Assembly: GCF_009932475.1 (NCBI RefSeq) | Contig: NZ_BJOV01000003.1 | Location: 992,001 to 1,056,000 of the forward strand | DNA: 64,000 nt | DNA from: Gordonia spumicola | GTDB lineage: Bacteria > Actinomycetota > Actinomycetes > Mycobacteriales > Mycobacteriaceae | Reading direction: 5' to 3' | In this document: positions 1-8,376 of the stretch, piece by piece | Layout: each line of letters opens with the position of its first letter | Position numbering within the stretch: position 1 is the first letter of the stretch | Made by a program: the position numbers and the translations under genes | Notes under the pieces: generated by a model | Databases searched by the model: none | The model's input: the letters and a program-made list of their open reading frames with translations, nothing else | What the model was told of the DNA's origin: nothing

Positions 1-1131
1 CCGGTCGAGGGTGGCCTGCAGGGCGTCGCGGTCGAGGCCGAGGCCGTCGGCCATCTCGGAGACCGTCTCCCATCCGTCGATGAACGGGCACAGCGGGAAG
101 TCGGGGCGCTGCATGTGCGCCTCGTCGACGATCAGATAGGCGGCGTGATCGGTCTGGTCCATCACGAATCCCGAGGTCCGCGAATGGTAGGAGTCCTCGG
201 CGACGAACCGCTTCGCCTCCTTGTTCACCGCGAGCCCGGTCAGCAGTTGCGACGGCGGGTAGACGGGCGCGGTGATGAACGCCTGATCCATGTGCTTGAG
301 CTTCGCGCCCACCGAGACGCCCATCCGGATGCCGAGGCCGTCGTCGTAGGTGCTGCCGAGGGTGAACGGCTTCTCGGCGAGCTGCGGCACGTGCTCGGCG
401 ACCATGTCGGGGTTCATGACGAACCCGCCCGCCGCGATGATCACCGACGTCGCCTTGATGAAGCCTTCGACGGCTCCGTCCTTGAAGCGCGCTCCGACCA
501 CGGCGCCGTCGTCGTCGACGATGAGCGCTCGACCGCCGACCTCGTAGCGGATCGGGACGCCCAGTTCGCCGAGCCTGTCGACGAGCAGCCCGATGACCAT
601 GCCCGCACCGCCGGTGTCGCCCGGGACCGGGACCTTGTGCCCGCGCGGGGCGGGGACCGCCTGGTCCTTGTACGGCCACACCTTCTCGTTGCCGGTGAAC
701 ATCAGGCCCTGGGTTTGCGGCTGGATGACCGCCTTCTCCGGGTAGAACGACCGCTCGAACTGGAAGCCGAGGCCCTCCAGCCAGTCGAAGTGCTCGACGC
801 TGTCGTCGCAGTAGGCCCGGATCTTGTCCGGCTCGGGGTCGCGGGAGACCGCGGTCAGATATTTCGCCATCTCCTCGGCGCTGTCCGCGTGGCCCGTCGC
901 CCGCTGGACGGCTGTGCCGCCGCCGAGATAGAAGTGCCCGCCGGCCATGCAGCTCGTGCCGCCGGCCGCCGCCGACCGTTCGAGGACGATGACGCTCGCC
1001 CCCGCCGCCGCGGCCTCCACCGCCGCGCAGCACCCGCCGATTCCCGCGCCGAGGACGAGCACGTCCACGCTGTCCGTGTACTCGACGACGTCGCTCGCCT
1101 TGACTGTCTCCGGAATGTCCACGCCACTCAT
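1..1131 (-). CDS. FAD-binding dehydrogenase, KstD/fumarate-reductase flavoprotein type (C-terminus outside window)
   Basis: Reading the minus strand from the ATG at 1131 gives an open frame of 377 codons running off the window edge, so the C-terminus is missing. Near residue 25 is a dinucleotide-binding fold (VLVLGAGIGGCCAAVEAAAA) followed by an acidic strand end and AGGTSCMAGGHFYLGGGTAV, the FAD-binding pattern of 3-ketosteroid delta1-dehydrogenase and fumarate reductase flavoproteins. Further on, VIIAAGGF and GDTGGAGM fit the same family. The start sits 15 bases from a perfect palindrome containing a KstR box, so regulation by the cholesterol repressor KstR is likely. The role is probably flavin-dependent dehydrogenation of a steroid or related compound. 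The exact substrate cannot be read from the sequence. Confidence 0.85.
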   Translation of the reverse strand, partial: MSGVDIPETVKASDVVEYTDSVDVLVLGAGIGGCCAAVEAAAAGASVIVLERSAAAGGTSCMAGGHFYLGGGTAVQRATGHADSAEEMAKYLTAVSRDPEPDKIRAYCDDSVEHFDWLEGLGFQFERSFYPEKAVIQPQTQGLMFTGNEKVWPYKDQAVPAPRGHKVPVPGDTGGAGMVIGLLVDRLGELGVPIRYEVGGRALIVDDDGAVVGARFKDGAVEGFIKATSVIIAAGGFVMNPDMVAEHVPQLAEKPFTLGSTYDDGLGIRMGVSVGAKLKHMDQAFITAPVYPPSQLLTGLAVNKEAKRFVAEDSYHSRTSGFVMDQTDHAAYLIVDEAHMQRPDFPLCPFIDGWETVSEMADGLGLDRDALQATLDR

Positions 1132-1145
1132 GGACGACAGCCTAG

Positions 1146-1177
1146 ACGAAGTTCTAGAACATGTTCTAGAACTTCGT
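1146..1177. promoter_or_regulatory. Perfect 32-bp palindrome with a KstR-type operator
   Basis: All 32 bases are self-complementary about 1161/1162. The core at 1155-1168, TAGAACATGTTCTA, matches the published KstR consensus TnnAACnnGTTnnA exactly. It lies between the divergent flavoprotein gene (start 1131) and the membrane protein gene (start 1228). It therefore probably controls the flavoprotein and perhaps both directions. Confidence 0.85.
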
Positions 1178-1199
1178 TCCAGCAAGGACTGTTGCCACA

Positions 1200-1226
1200 G
1201 TGGAAACGAATCAATATCGTTTCCAC
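1200..1226. promoter_or_regulatory. Inverted repeat abutting a start codon, candidate autoregulatory operator
   Basis: GTGGAAACGA (1200-1209) and TCGTTTCCAC (1217-1226) form perfect 10-bp arms around a 7-base spacer, ending one base before the ATG at 1228. There is no Shine-Dalgarno sequence, so the element seems to replace it. The winged-helix regulator encoded second in the operon is the obvious candidate to bind here. Confidence 0.6.
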
Positions 1227-1227
1227 C

Positions 1228-1665
1228 ATGGCAACGAATGAGACGGGCGGCTCCCTCGACGACATCGCGAACGCGCGGGCGGCACTGCAACGAACGGTCA
1301 CCCCGTTGTGGATGACCGCGCTGATCACGGTGTTCGGCGCGGCCGTCTTCGGCTTCTTCACCGGAAGTCCCGCCTCCGGCTACTACGGCCTCGCATCGTT
1401 CGTGCTGTTGGCGCTGTTCGTGGGGGGAGTGAACGCCGTCCAACGCGGACGCTCGCGCCCTACACCGACTCCCGCGAAGTCGCCCGCCTGGATCACCGTC
1501 GTCGCAACGGGTGCCACGGCAGGCTTCATCGGCGTGTCTCTTCGGGACGACCAGACCCACGCGGGCGAACTGTCGCGTTACGCGACGACGTTCACGATAG
1601 GCCTCGCCGCGATGATCGGCGGGGTCGTACTCCACCACATCCTCATGCGAAACGACAGCCGGTGA
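1228..1665 (+). CDS. Small membrane protein of unknown function
   Basis: Encodes 145 residues. The ATG at 1228 was chosen because the frame upstream lies antisense to the flavoprotein and has no coding features. Four hydrophobic segments are visible: ALITVFGAAVFGFFTG, FVLLALFVGGVNAV, a stretch beginning ITVVATGATAGFIGVSL, and FTIGLAAMIGGVVLHHIL. The short N-terminus is polar. It is the first gene of an operon: its stop overlaps the GTG of the winged-helix regulator by four bases. Membrane proteins of this size paired with an ArsR/HTH_34-type regulator are common in actinobacteria, but I do not recognise a function. Confidence 0.75.
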   Translation: MATNETGGSLDDIANARAALQRTVTPLWMTALITVFGAAVFGFFTGSPASGYYGLASFVLLALFVGGVNAVQRGRSRPTPTPAKSPAWITVVATGATAGFIGVSLRDDQTHAGELSRYATTFTIGLAAMIGGVVLHHILMRNDSR

Positions 1666-1943
1666 CCGACGCGAGATTCGACGAGCTCATCCACGCACGG
1701 CCTCGACTCATGATCTGCGCATCGCTGGCCGAGGTGGCGCATGTCCGGTTCGACCTGCTCGCGAAGGCGCTCGATATGAGCGCGCCGACATTGAGCAAAC
1801 ACCTGAGCAGACTGCAGGAGGTCGGCTACGTTCACACGGTCCCCGACACCAGGGATTCGCGCCGTCAGTGGTTGTCGCTGAGTCCGGCGGGTCGGGCGGC
1901 CTACGAAGGACATTTCGCCGCTCTCCGGGAGTTGATGCCGTGA
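1662..1943 (+). CDS. Winged-helix transcriptional regulator (ArsR/MarR-like, single domain)
   Basis: 93 residues from the GTG at 1662, which overlaps the preceding stop (GTGA). The whole protein is one winged-helix domain: LAEVAHVRFDLLAKALDMSA leads into a recognition helix (APTLSKHLSRLQEVGYV), followed by a wing with basic DTRDSRRQW and the closing LSLSPAGRAAYEGH typical of MarR/HTH_34 proteins. There is no cysteine cluster for metal sensing. It is translationally coupled on both sides, to the membrane protein upstream and the epoxide hydrolase downstream. It probably represses its own operon through the inverted repeat at 1200-1226. The ligand is unknown. Confidence 0.85.
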   Translation: MTDARFDELIHARPRLMICASLAEVAHVRFDLLAKALDMSAPTLSKHLSRLQEVGYVHTVPDTRDSRRQWLSLSPAGRAAYEGHFAALRELMP

Positions 1944-2920
1944 TCACCCACCGCACGGTGACCGTCGACGACATCGATATGCGCGTCGTCGACCACGGCG
2001 AGGGACAGCCGATCGTGCTGTGCCACGGGTTCCCCGGCCTCGGGTACAGCTGGCGACATCAGATCGGCGCGCTCGCCGACGCCGGCTATCGAGTGATCGC
2101 CCCCGACATGCGCGGCTACGGCGGGAGCTCCGCCCCGACCGACTTCCGCGCCTACGATCGCCTGCACACGGTCGCCGACATCGTCGGCCTGCTCGACGCC
2201 CTCGACATCGACCGAGCCGTGTTCGGCGGCCACGACTTCGGTGCCCACCTGGTGTGGGACCTGCCCGCACGCGTGCCGGACCGCGTCGTCGCGCTGGCAC
2301 AGTTCAGCGTTCCGCGCGTCGCCCGGACGCCGGTGCGGCCCAGCGTCGCGTTCGAGTACATGGCGAAGCAGCACTTTCTGCACCTGCACTACTTCCAGCG
2401 GCCGGGCGTCGCCGAGGCCGAACTCGACGCCCGACCCCGCGAGTTCCTGGCGAAACTGTTCCACGCTCTCAGCGGCGACGGCCGCTATCTCGACTGCTGG
2501 GGTTTCCCGTCGGACGGCAACGGCTACCTCGACGTGCTGCCGCAGCCGCCCGCCCTGCCGTGGTCGTGGCTGCCGGAAGCGGAGTTCGACGTCTACGTCG
2601 ACGAGTTCACGCGCACCGGTTTCACCGGCGGGCTCAACTGGTACCGCGCCGAGGACCTGGTGTGGGAGCAGAACGCGGAGTTCCACAACGTCCCGATCAC
2701 GGTGCCGACCACGTTCATCGTCGGCGCGCAGGACCCCGTGCTGTCGATGATGGGCGACGACCCACTCGGACAGACCGCGGACCGCGTCCCTGGACTGCGG
2801 TCGACTCATGTGATCCCCGGCGCGGGGCACTTCGTTCAGATGGAGGCCGCCGACCAGGTCAATCGGATACTCGTCGACTTCCTCGACGGTCTCGCGCTCA
2901 GCGCCACACCCAGAACGTGA
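1940..2920 (+). CDS. Epoxide hydrolase, alpha/beta-hydrolase fold
   Basis: 326 residues from a GTG at 1940 overlapping the regulator stop by four bases. HGFPG at about 29-33 is the oxyanion-hole HGxP motif of epoxide hydrolases. GGHDFGA places the nucleophile as Asp99, where esterases have Ser. GHFVQME gives the catalytic His near 297. The cap region contains Tyr-rich sequence, as expected for epoxide protonation. Length and motif order fit soluble epoxide hydrolases, which open epoxides to diols; a fluoroacetate or haloalkane dehalogenase-like activity is a less likely alternative. It is last in the operon with the membrane protein and regulator. Its end overlaps the convergent secreted-protein gene by 23 bases. 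Confidence 0.88.
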   Translation: MITHRTVTVDDIDMRVVDHGEGQPIVLCHGFPGLGYSWRHQIGALADAGYRVIAPDMRGYGGSSAPTDFRAYDRLHTVADIVGLLDALDIDRAVFGGHDFGAHLVWDLPARVPDRVVALAQFSVPRVARTPVRPSVAFEYMAKQHFLHLHYFQRPGVAEAELDARPREFLAKLFHALSGDGRYLDCWGFPSDGNGYLDVLPQPPALPWSWLPEAEFDVYVDEFTRTGFTGGLNWYRAEDLVWEQNAEFHNVPITVPTTFIVGAQDPVLSMMGDDPLGQTADRVPGLRSTHVIPGAGHFVQMEAADQVNRILVDFLDGLALSATPRT

Positions 2921-3395
2921 CGATGCGCCGCGGACCGTCGAAGCCGTATCCGAGGTACACACCGTTGCCGAGCCTGCGGATCTCGTCGTGCAGGCCGCCG
3001 AGGCCGCTGCGCGCGTAGTCGATGCGGATCACGCGCCTCCCGTCGATCGCCGAACGCCCGTAGTAGACGTTCGCCGGAAGCGCCTCGCCGCCGAACACCC
3101 GGTTGGTGAGCCATCCGCGGTAGAAGTGCTTACCCGCCCATACGCTGCCGATGGCGGACGACGCTCCGGTGTTCGGCCCGCCCATCGGCCGTGCCTGACC
3201 GCGATAGACGCCCATCGGGATCGGGCCCGCGTCGGTCGTCCGGAACAGCCGGTCGATGGACGCCTGACTGCAGGTGGTCCGCAGTGCGGACACGCTTCCG
3301 CTGCACCCCGGCGCGGCCGCGGCCGTTCCCGGAATCACGACCAGCACCGCCGCGCATCCGGCGACGAGAATCGGCAGGAGTCTCCGAACGGTCAT
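2898..3395 (-). CDS. Small secreted protein of unknown function
   Basis: 165 residues with a clear Sec signal peptide: basic TVRRLLP, a hydrophobic core (ILVAGCAAVLVVIPGTAA) and cleavage near AAA-APG. The mature part carries three cysteines at its start (PGCSGS, TTCSQ) and ends FWVWR. I do not recognise a family. Two adjacent ATGs exist (3398 and 3395). The GGAGGG motif lies three bases from the first and six from the second, so 3395 is preferred. The mature protein is about 135 residues and rich in Gly and Arg, so it is probably exported to the envelope or medium. The 3' end overlaps the epoxide hydrolase gene tail to tail. Confidence 0.75.
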   Translation of the reverse strand: MTVRRLLPILVAGCAAVLVVIPGTAAAAPGCSGSVSALRTTCSQASIDRLFRTTDAGPIPMGVYRGQARPMGGPNTGASSAIGSVWAGKHFYRGWLTNRVFGGEALPANVYYGRSAIDGRRVIRIDYARSGLGGLHDEIRRLGNGVYLGYGFDGPRRIVTFWVWR

Positions 3396-3576
3396 CATGA
3401 GCCCTCCAGGCTTCGGCGTACCCGTTCAGTCTGCGCTCCCGTCGCCGATAGGGCCAGACTGTGATCCACCGCCGACCCGCGTATCGAACTGACATACGTA
3501 ACTATTGTGATCTTAGACATATCAGGGTAGAGTGGATAGCGAAAGAAACAGACACCCGGCAGAGGAGGTGAACACC

Positions 3577-5088
3577 ATGGCGAACATCGAACTCCCCGAC
3601 AACCCTCTGGACCTCGTGCGGCTACAGGACGAGGTCGCACAGAAGCTCGCGACGGTGTCCCTGTCCGGGCTGTCCGACCGGGAACTGCTCGCCGCCACCG
3701 AGGTCAACGAGCGGTCCAATCGTCGTGGAGTCGGCGTGGATGCCCGCCTGTTCGCCGAGGTCTCTCAGCGGGGTGCGTACCGCCTGGCCGGGTCGCAGAT
3801 GCCCGGCAAGTACCTCGAAGGTCAACTCCGGCTGTCGGCGCGGGCCCGCAAACAGCGCACCGACGCCGCATTGAGCCTGAGCTCGCTGGTCGCCTTCTCC
3901 GGCGAACCACTCGACCCCACACTCCCGGCCACCGCGGTCGCCGTCGCCGACGGCGACCTATCCCTCGACCATGTTGCGGAAATCGTCGACGTGATCGACG
4001 CGATCCCGGCTGCTATTCCTGCCGACGTGAAGGCCCGCGCCGAAGCCGAATTGGCCGGGGTGGCGCGGACGCTGACCCCCGAACAGACCCGCACCGCGGG
4101 CAAACGGATTCTCGCTCACCTCGACCCCGACGGGCAGTTGACCGACGACACCGACCGAGCCCGGAGTCGCGGTGTGACCCTCGCTCCGCAGGATCGGCGA
4201 CTCATGTCGGCGATCAGCGCCAAACTGACCCCGGCGGCCCGCGCCAAACTTGAGGCACTGCTCGTATTGTGGGCGGCGCCGGGGATGAACAGTCCCGACG
4301 ACGAGCAGTCGCCGTCCGGATCATCGGCCAATGTCGACCCCGACGCCCTCGCCGCGGCGGCCGAACGCGACACCCGGTCCCAGTCCCAGCGCAATCACGA
4401 TGCACTGGAGGCGATGTGGACGTTCCTGATCGCCAATGGCGGTCTGGGCGAGGGTGCCTCCCTGTCGTCGCAGCTGGTGGTGACCGCGTCGCTGGATGAT
4501 CTCGAATCCCGCTCGGGTGTCGCGACCACCGCGACCGGGACTCGTCTGCCGGTCAAGGACCTCGTCGAGATCGCCGGCGACGCGACCCCGTGGCTGGAAG
4601 TGTTCGCCACCGCCTCAGCACAGATCCTGTACCTCGGGCGCGGCAAACGCCTGGCGTCCCGGGCTCAGCGGCTGGCGTTGTTCGGCCGCGATCGCGGCTG
4701 CACCGCGCCCGGATGCACCGTCCCGTGGTCGCGGACCCAGGCCCATCACATGCCGGACTGGCAAGACGGCGGTCCGACCGATGTGGATCATCTCGGTGGG
4801 GCGTGCGGCGGCCACAACAGGTCGGTCTCGACCACACCCGGCGGATGGGAGACCACCATCCTGCAGACCGGGCCCTTCACAGGCCGGGTCGGATGGCGGC
4901 CCACCGGCTCGAACGAGCCGTGGAAGGTCAACCACGCGTTGCAGCCGGAGAAGATCCTCCCCACGTACGGCGATCGGGTCACCGAGTCCGGATCGGCCGT
5001 CGAAAAGTGGCTGTCCTGCCGGATTCCGGCCCCGCCACCGGGTCCGCCCGTCCCGCCGGGGACGGACGTGGTGCGGCACCCCGCCTGA
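3577..5088 (+). CDS. DUF222 / HNH endonuclease-domain protein (13E12 repeat family)
   Basis: 503 residues. The ATG at 3577 follows AGAGGAGGTG (3561-3570) at ideal spacing, so the in-frame codons upstream are not used. The N-terminal two thirds match the DUF222 pattern (LSDRELLAATEVNERSNRR, LSLDHVAEIVDVID). Near 380-430 is an HNH-type nuclease core: RDRGCTAPGCTVPW, then QAHHMPDWQDGGPTDVDHL and GGHNRSV, holding paired cysteines and the catalytic His. Proteins of this family occur in many copies in mycobacteria and Gordonia and have been linked to mobile introns and phage regions, but their role is unsettled. A proline-rich tail ends the protein. A strong hairpin terminator follows. Confidence 0.88.
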   Translation: MANIELPDNPLDLVRLQDEVAQKLATVSLSGLSDRELLAATEVNERSNRRGVGVDARLFAEVSQRGAYRLAGSQMPGKYLEGQLRLSARARKQRTDAALSLSSLVAFSGEPLDPTLPATAVAVADGDLSLDHVAEIVDVIDAIPAAIPADVKARAEAELAGVARTLTPEQTRTAGKRILAHLDPDGQLTDDTDRARSRGVTLAPQDRRLMSAISAKLTPAARAKLEALLVLWAAPGMNSPDDEQSPSGSSANVDPDALAAAAERDTRSQSQRNHDALEAMWTFLIANGGLGEGASLSSQLVVTASLDDLESRSGVATTATGTRLPVKDLVEIAGDATPWLEVFATASAQILYLGRGKRLASRAQRLALFGRDRGCTAPGCTVPWSRTQAHHMPDWQDGGPTDVDHLGGACGGHNRSVSTTPGGWETTILQTGPFTGRVGWRPTGSNEPWKVNHALQPEKILPTYGDRVTESGSAVEKWLSCRIPAPPPGPPVPPGTDVVRHPA

Positions 5089-5199
5089 GACAGGTCAGGC
5101 GGGGACACCGTCATGCACTCACACCGAACCGAGACGACCGTCTCACCGAGGGCTCGGCGCACTCATCGCCCGATCGTACGACAGATCCCGGCGAACTCC

Positions 5200-5269
5200 G
5201 GAAACCACCGCGGGAGCGAGGCGATGCCGCGCTATTTCGCGGTATCGATTCGCTCCCGCGGTGGTCTTC
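5200..5269. terminator. Long composite hairpin between convergent genes
   Basis: Arms at 5204-5219 and 5250-5265 are perfectly complementary over 16 bp. The intervening bases fold again (GCGATGCCGCG with CGCGGTATCGA), giving a nearly continuous stem of about 27 bp. It lies between the DUF222 gene and copA, which converge, and has no T-run. A bidirectional intrinsic-type terminator is the likeliest role. Confidence 0.75.
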
Positions 5270-5275
5270 CCCGGA

Positions 5276-7597
5276 TCAGGTCCGGCGCGAGCGGAAGCCC
5301 CGGAGTCGGAGGCTGTTCGCAACCACGAACACCGAGGAGAGGGCCATCGCGAGACCGGCCATCATCGGGTTCAGCAGCGCCGCGGCCGCGAGCGGCAACG
5401 CCGCGATGTTGTAGGCGAAAGCCCAGAACAGGTTGCCCTTGATCGTGGCGAGCGTCTTGCGCGACAACGCGATCGCGTCGACGACCGCCCACAGATCACC
5501 GCTGACCAGTGTGAGGTCACCCGCCTCGATGGCTACGTCGGTGCCGGTGCCCATCGCGAGGCCGAGATCGGCCGACGCGAGGGCCGCGGCGTCGTTCACA
5601 CCGTCGCCGACCATCGCGACCACGCGGCCGTCGGCCTGCAGGGCGGCGATCGCGTCCACTTTGCCCTCCGGCCGGACGTCGGCGATCACGTCGTCGATCC
5701 CCACCTGCGCGGCGACGTGACGGGCGGCGCCCGCGTTGTCGCCGGTCAGCAGCACCGGTCGCAATCCCATCCGCTTGAGTTCGGCGATCGCCGCGGCCGA
5801 CGTCGGCTTCACCGTGTCGGCGACGACGATCACCCCGGCCACCGCGTCGAGGTAGCAGACGACGACGGGCGTCGCTCCACGCGCTGCGGCCTCGTCGACG
5901 ACGGACTGCAAGCGTGCGTCGAGTTCGCCGAGCGCGTCACTCGGACGCGTCACCGACACGCGAATCCCGTCGATGTATCCCGCGACTCCGGCGCCCGCGA
6001 GGTTGGTGAACCTTTCGACCCTTCGACTCCGCTCAGGACGACGCTCGTCCGCTCGCTCAAGGAACGGGAGAGTTACGCCGTCGCCGGAGAACGGGAGAGA
6101 CACGTCCGCGCCGGAAAGCGCTGAGTGGGCGACGATGGCCCGGCCGATCGGATGTTCCGATCCCGATTCGACGGCGGCTGCGCGCGCCAGCAGATCGTCG
6201 ACGTCCACTCCGTCGGCCGCGACCACGTCCGTCACGGCCATCTCGCCGGTGGTGACGGTGCCCGTCTTGTCGAGGGCGACGGTGTCGACTCGGCGCGTCG
6301 ACTCGAGCACCTCGGGCCCCTTGAGCAGGATGCCGAGCTGTGCGCCACGACCGGTTCCGACCATGAGCGCGGTCGGCGTCGCGAGGCCGAGCGCACACGG
6401 GCAGGCGATGACCAGCACCGACACCGCCGCCGTGAACGCGAGCGCAGGTCCGCCGCCGACCCCGAGCCAGAAGCCGAGCACGCCGACGGCGATCGCGATG
6501 ACCGTCGGCACGAAGTACGCGGAGATCCGATCCGCGAGCCGCTGAACCTGCGCCTTTCCGGCCTGCGCGTCGGCGACCATCTTCGCCATGTGCGCGAGGG
6601 CCGTGTCGGATCCGACGGCCGACGCCTCCACTTCGAGTCGCCCGTGCGCGTTGACCGTGCCGCCGACCACCCGATCGCCCTCGGCGACCTCGACCGGAAC
6701 GGACTCTCCGGTCAACATCGACTGGTCCACGGCGGATGCTCCCGCGACGACGAGTCCGTCCGTCGCGACCTTCTCCCCCGGCCGGACGACAAAACGTTCC
6801 CCGACCGCAAGGTCGGCGATCGGCACCGTGACCTCGTGCCCGTCGCGGACGACGGTCACATCCTTGGCGCCGACTTCGGCGAGCGCGCGCAACGCGTCCC
6901 CGGCACGGAGTTTGGACCGCTTCTCGAAGTAGCGGCCCGCCAGCAGGAACGTCGTGACGCCCGCCGCGGCTTCGAGGTAGATGTTGGACGACCCGTCACC
7001 GCGCGACGCGATCAGGTCGAACCCGTGCGTCATGCCGGGCGTCCCCGCGTCGCCCCAGAACAGGGCGTACACCGACCAGCCGAACGCGGCGATCGTGCCG
7101 ACCGAGATCAGCGTGTCCATCGTGGTGGTGCCGTGGCGCAGGCCGGCGAACGCCGCCCGGTGGAACGGCAACGCACCCCACACGACGACCGGCGCGGCCA
7201 AGGTCAACGACAGCCACTGCCAGTTGGTGAACTGCCACGCCGGGACCATCGCGAGCGCGATCACCGGCACCGTGAGGAGTGCACTGACGATCAGTCGCTG
7301 GCGCAGGGCGGCCACCTCGACTTCCGCGCGCGACGGCGCCGCGTCGGCCGTGGTGTCGGCGACGACCGGCGTGACCGGCATCGCGTCGTAACCCGCGGCG
7401 CGCACGGCGTCGATCAGTTGGCCCGTCGAGACCGACTCGTCATGTTCGACATGCGCCTGCTCGGTCGCGTAGTTGACGGTGGCCGTGACCCCGTCGAGTT
7501 TGTTGAGCTTCCGTTCGATGCGGTTGGCGCAGGATGCGCACGTCATCCCGACCAGTTCCAGATCGATTTCCCGATCGGCGGTGAGCTGCGTGTTCAT
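5276..7597 (-). CDS. copA: Copper-translocating P1B-type ATPase
   Basis: 773 residues, pumping Cu(I) out of the cytoplasm. The N-terminal heavy-metal domain has GMTCASC (Cys20, Cys23). The actuator TGES lies near 297. The transmembrane CPC motif at 399-401, followed by ALGLATPTA, defines Cu(I)/Ag(I) specificity. DKTGT gives the phosphorylated Asp443, SEHPIG the P1B-specific His482, and GDGVND the hinge. The ATG at 7597 has GGGAG upstream and overlaps the stop of the small membrane peptide (TGATG), so translation is coupled. Residues about 500-529, before [11 protein letters not shown], are Arg/Glu-rich and encoded by a repeat-like insertion that keeps the frame. The frame is otherwise intact, so the gene is probably functional. 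Regulation is by CsoR at the operon promoter. Confidence 0.95.
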   Translation of the reverse strand: MNTQLTADREIDLELVGMTCASCANRIERKLNKLDGVTATVNYATEQAHVEHDESVSTGQLIDAVRAAGYDAMPVTPVVADTTADAAPSRAEVEVAALRQRLIVSALLTVPVIALAMVPAWQFTNWQWLSLTLAAPVVVWGALPFHRAAFAGLRHGTTTMDTLISVGTIAAFGWSVYALFWGDAGTPGMTHGFDLIASRGDGSSNIYLEAAAGVTTFLLAGRYFEKRSKLRAGDALRALAEVGAKDVTVVRDGHEVTVPIADLAVGERFVVRPGEKVATDGLVVAGASAVDQSMLTGESVPVEVAEGDRVVGGTVNAHGRLEVEASAVGSDTALAHMAKMVADAQAGKAQVQRLADRISAYFVPTVIAIAVGVLGFWLGVGGGPALAFTAAVSVLVIACPCALGLATPTALMVGTGRGAQLGILLKGPEVLESTRRVDTVALDKTGTVTTGEMAVTDVVAADGVDVDDLLARAAAVESGSEHPIGRAIVAHSALSGADVSLPFSGDGVTLPFLERADERRPERSRRVERFTNLAGAGVAGYIDGIRVSVTRPSDALGELDARLQSVVDEAAARGATPVVVCYLDAVAGVIVVADTVKPTSAAAIAELKRMGLRPVLLTGDNAGAARHVAAQVGIDDVIADVRPEGKVDAIAALQADGRVVAMVGDGVNDAAALASADLGLAMGTGTDVAIEAGDLTLVSGDLWAVVDAIALSRKTLATIKGNLFWAFAYNIAALPLAAAALLNPMMAGLAMALSSVFVVANSLRLRGFRSRRT
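6010..6100 (-). repeat. In-frame repeat-like insertion inside copA
   Basis: This part of copA encodes about 30 residues ([20 protein letters not shown] and the next PERSRRVER) that normal CopA nucleotide domains lack. The DNA at 6011-6040 contains CCCTTCGACTCCGCTCAGG, resembling the short dispersed repeats at 57187-57206 and 60841-60860. A GAACGGGAGAG motif also occurs twice. The read-through without a frame break suggests a palindromic repeat captured inside a coding region. Confidence 0.6.
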
Positions 7598-7755
7598 CAG
7601 TGACTCCCGTCGTGCATCTGTGTGGTGTGGCCGTCGGTCGGCTCGTCGGACCAGGGCCCGACGGCCGTTCCGACTCCGAATGCGATCCCGAACACCGTCG
7701 CGAGCCCGGCGACGAATGCGGCGATCCGCACGCCGGGTCGCGACAGGGCGGTCAT
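7597..7755 (-). CDS. 52-residue single-pass membrane peptide within the copper operon
   Basis: Short frame from the ATG at 7755 to TGA at 7597-7599. Its start overlaps the copZ stop by four bases (ATGA) and its stop overlaps the copA start (TGATG), so all three are translationally coupled. Residues 1-10 are polar with two Arg, 11-33 form one hydrophobic helix ([20 protein letters not shown]), and the tail [11 protein letters not shown] offers His43, Met47, His48 and His52. By the positive-inside rule the tail faces outwards. It could receive copper at the exit of CopA or tether partners; that is inference. No family is recognised, and gene callers may skip it because of its size. Confidence 0.7.
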   Translation of the reverse strand: MTALSRPGVRIAAFVAGLATVFGIAFGVGTAVGPWSDEPTDGHTTQMHDGSH

Positions 7756-7958
7756 CGGACCGAGTAGCCGGCTTCGGCGACTGCTGCGCCGACGGCGGCC
7801 GGGTCGAGCGGGGCGTCGCTGGTGATGTCGACTCGGCCACTGGGCACGTCGACGTCGACCTTCCGGACACCCGCGATCTCACTGATCTCCTCGCGCACCG
7901 ACGTCGCGCAGTGTCCGCAGGTCATGCCGTCGACGGTGATGGTTGCGATCTCGCTCAT
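7752..7958 (-). CDS. copZ: Copper chaperone, heavy-metal-associated domain protein
   Basis: 68 residues forming one HMA domain. GMTCGHC holds the metal-binding pair Cys14 and Cys17, preceded by the beta strand ATITVD and followed by the helix [11 protein letters not shown]. Length is normal for CopZ. It would shuttle Cu(I) in the cytoplasm to the matching HMA domain of CopA. The ATG at 7958 follows AGGAGAACATC upstream. It lies 32 bases after csoR and overlaps the small membrane peptide, so the order csoR-copZ-peptide-copA forms one operon. Confidence 0.93.
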   Translation of the reverse strand: MSEIATITVDGMTCGHCATSVREEISEIAGVRKVDVDVPSGRVDITSDAPLDPAAVGAAVAEAGYSVR

Positions 7959-7990
7959 GATGTTCTCCTTCGAATGGTTGTCCGCGCAGG

Positions 7991-8314
7991 TCAGGACTTG
8001 ACCAGGCGGGTGATGGCCTTCATGGCCTCGGCGATCTTCTCGTCGGCGGCCTCGTCGCCCTCGCGGGCCGCGGCGACCACGCAGTGGTTCATGTGATCGG
8101 ACAGGAGCCCGAGGCTCACCGCCTCGAGGGCCTTCGTCATCGCGGACACCTGCGTGAGGATGTCGATGCAATACGCCTCTTCTTCGACCATTCGCTGCAG
8201 TCCGCGCGCCTGGCCCTCGATCAGCTTCAGACGCCGGACGTAGCCCGCCTGATTGCCGATGTAGCCGTGATGACTGTGGTCGCCGCCGTCGTGGTTCTCA
8301 TGTACCGCACACAT
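7991..8314 (-). CDS. csoR: Copper-sensing transcriptional repressor CsoR
   Basis: 107 residues, all-helical CsoR/RcnR family (formerly DUF156). The Cu(I) ligands are visible in the canonical Cys-His-Cys order: Cys49 in EAYCIDIL and His74 with Cys78 in DHMNHCVV. The N-terminal extension is His-rich (HENHDGGDHSHHG), common in actinobacterial members and possibly an extra metal site. AGGAG stands directly before the ATG at 8320 but six bases from the ATG at 8314, so 8314 is chosen. Apo-CsoR binds the operon promoter and copper releases it. Two matching operators lie at 8330-8346 and 8377-8391. Confidence 0.95.
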   Translation of the reverse strand: MCAVHENHDGGDHSHHGYIGNQAGYVRRLKLIEGQARGLQRMVEEEAYCIDILTQVSAMTKALEAVSLGLLSDHMNHCVVAAAREGDEAADEKIAEAMKAITRLVKS

Positions 8315-8329
8315 CGGCATCTCCTTTCA

Positions 8330-8346
8330 ATACCCCCTACTGGTAT
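8330..8346. promoter_or_regulatory. CsoR operator 1 (proximal)
   Basis: ATACC-N7-GGTAT with spacer CCCTACT. It sits 16 bases before the csoR start and matches the known CsoR pattern of C-rich inverted repeats (TACCCC...GGGGTA). Binding here would block transcription of csoR-copZ-copA. Confidence 0.75.
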
Positions 8347-8376
8347 CTATTTCTACGCTCCGCGACCGCGTTTGTC

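Noticed and set aside
115..1227. N-terminal extension of the membrane protein frame at 1228
   Set aside because: The extension is antisense to the FAD-dependent dehydrogenase, which shows clear family motifs. The real start follows the operator at 1200-1226.
6010..6100. Frameshift or pseudogene in copA
   Set aside because: The frame stays open through the insertion and all motifs on both sides are intact, so an in-frame insertion explains it better.
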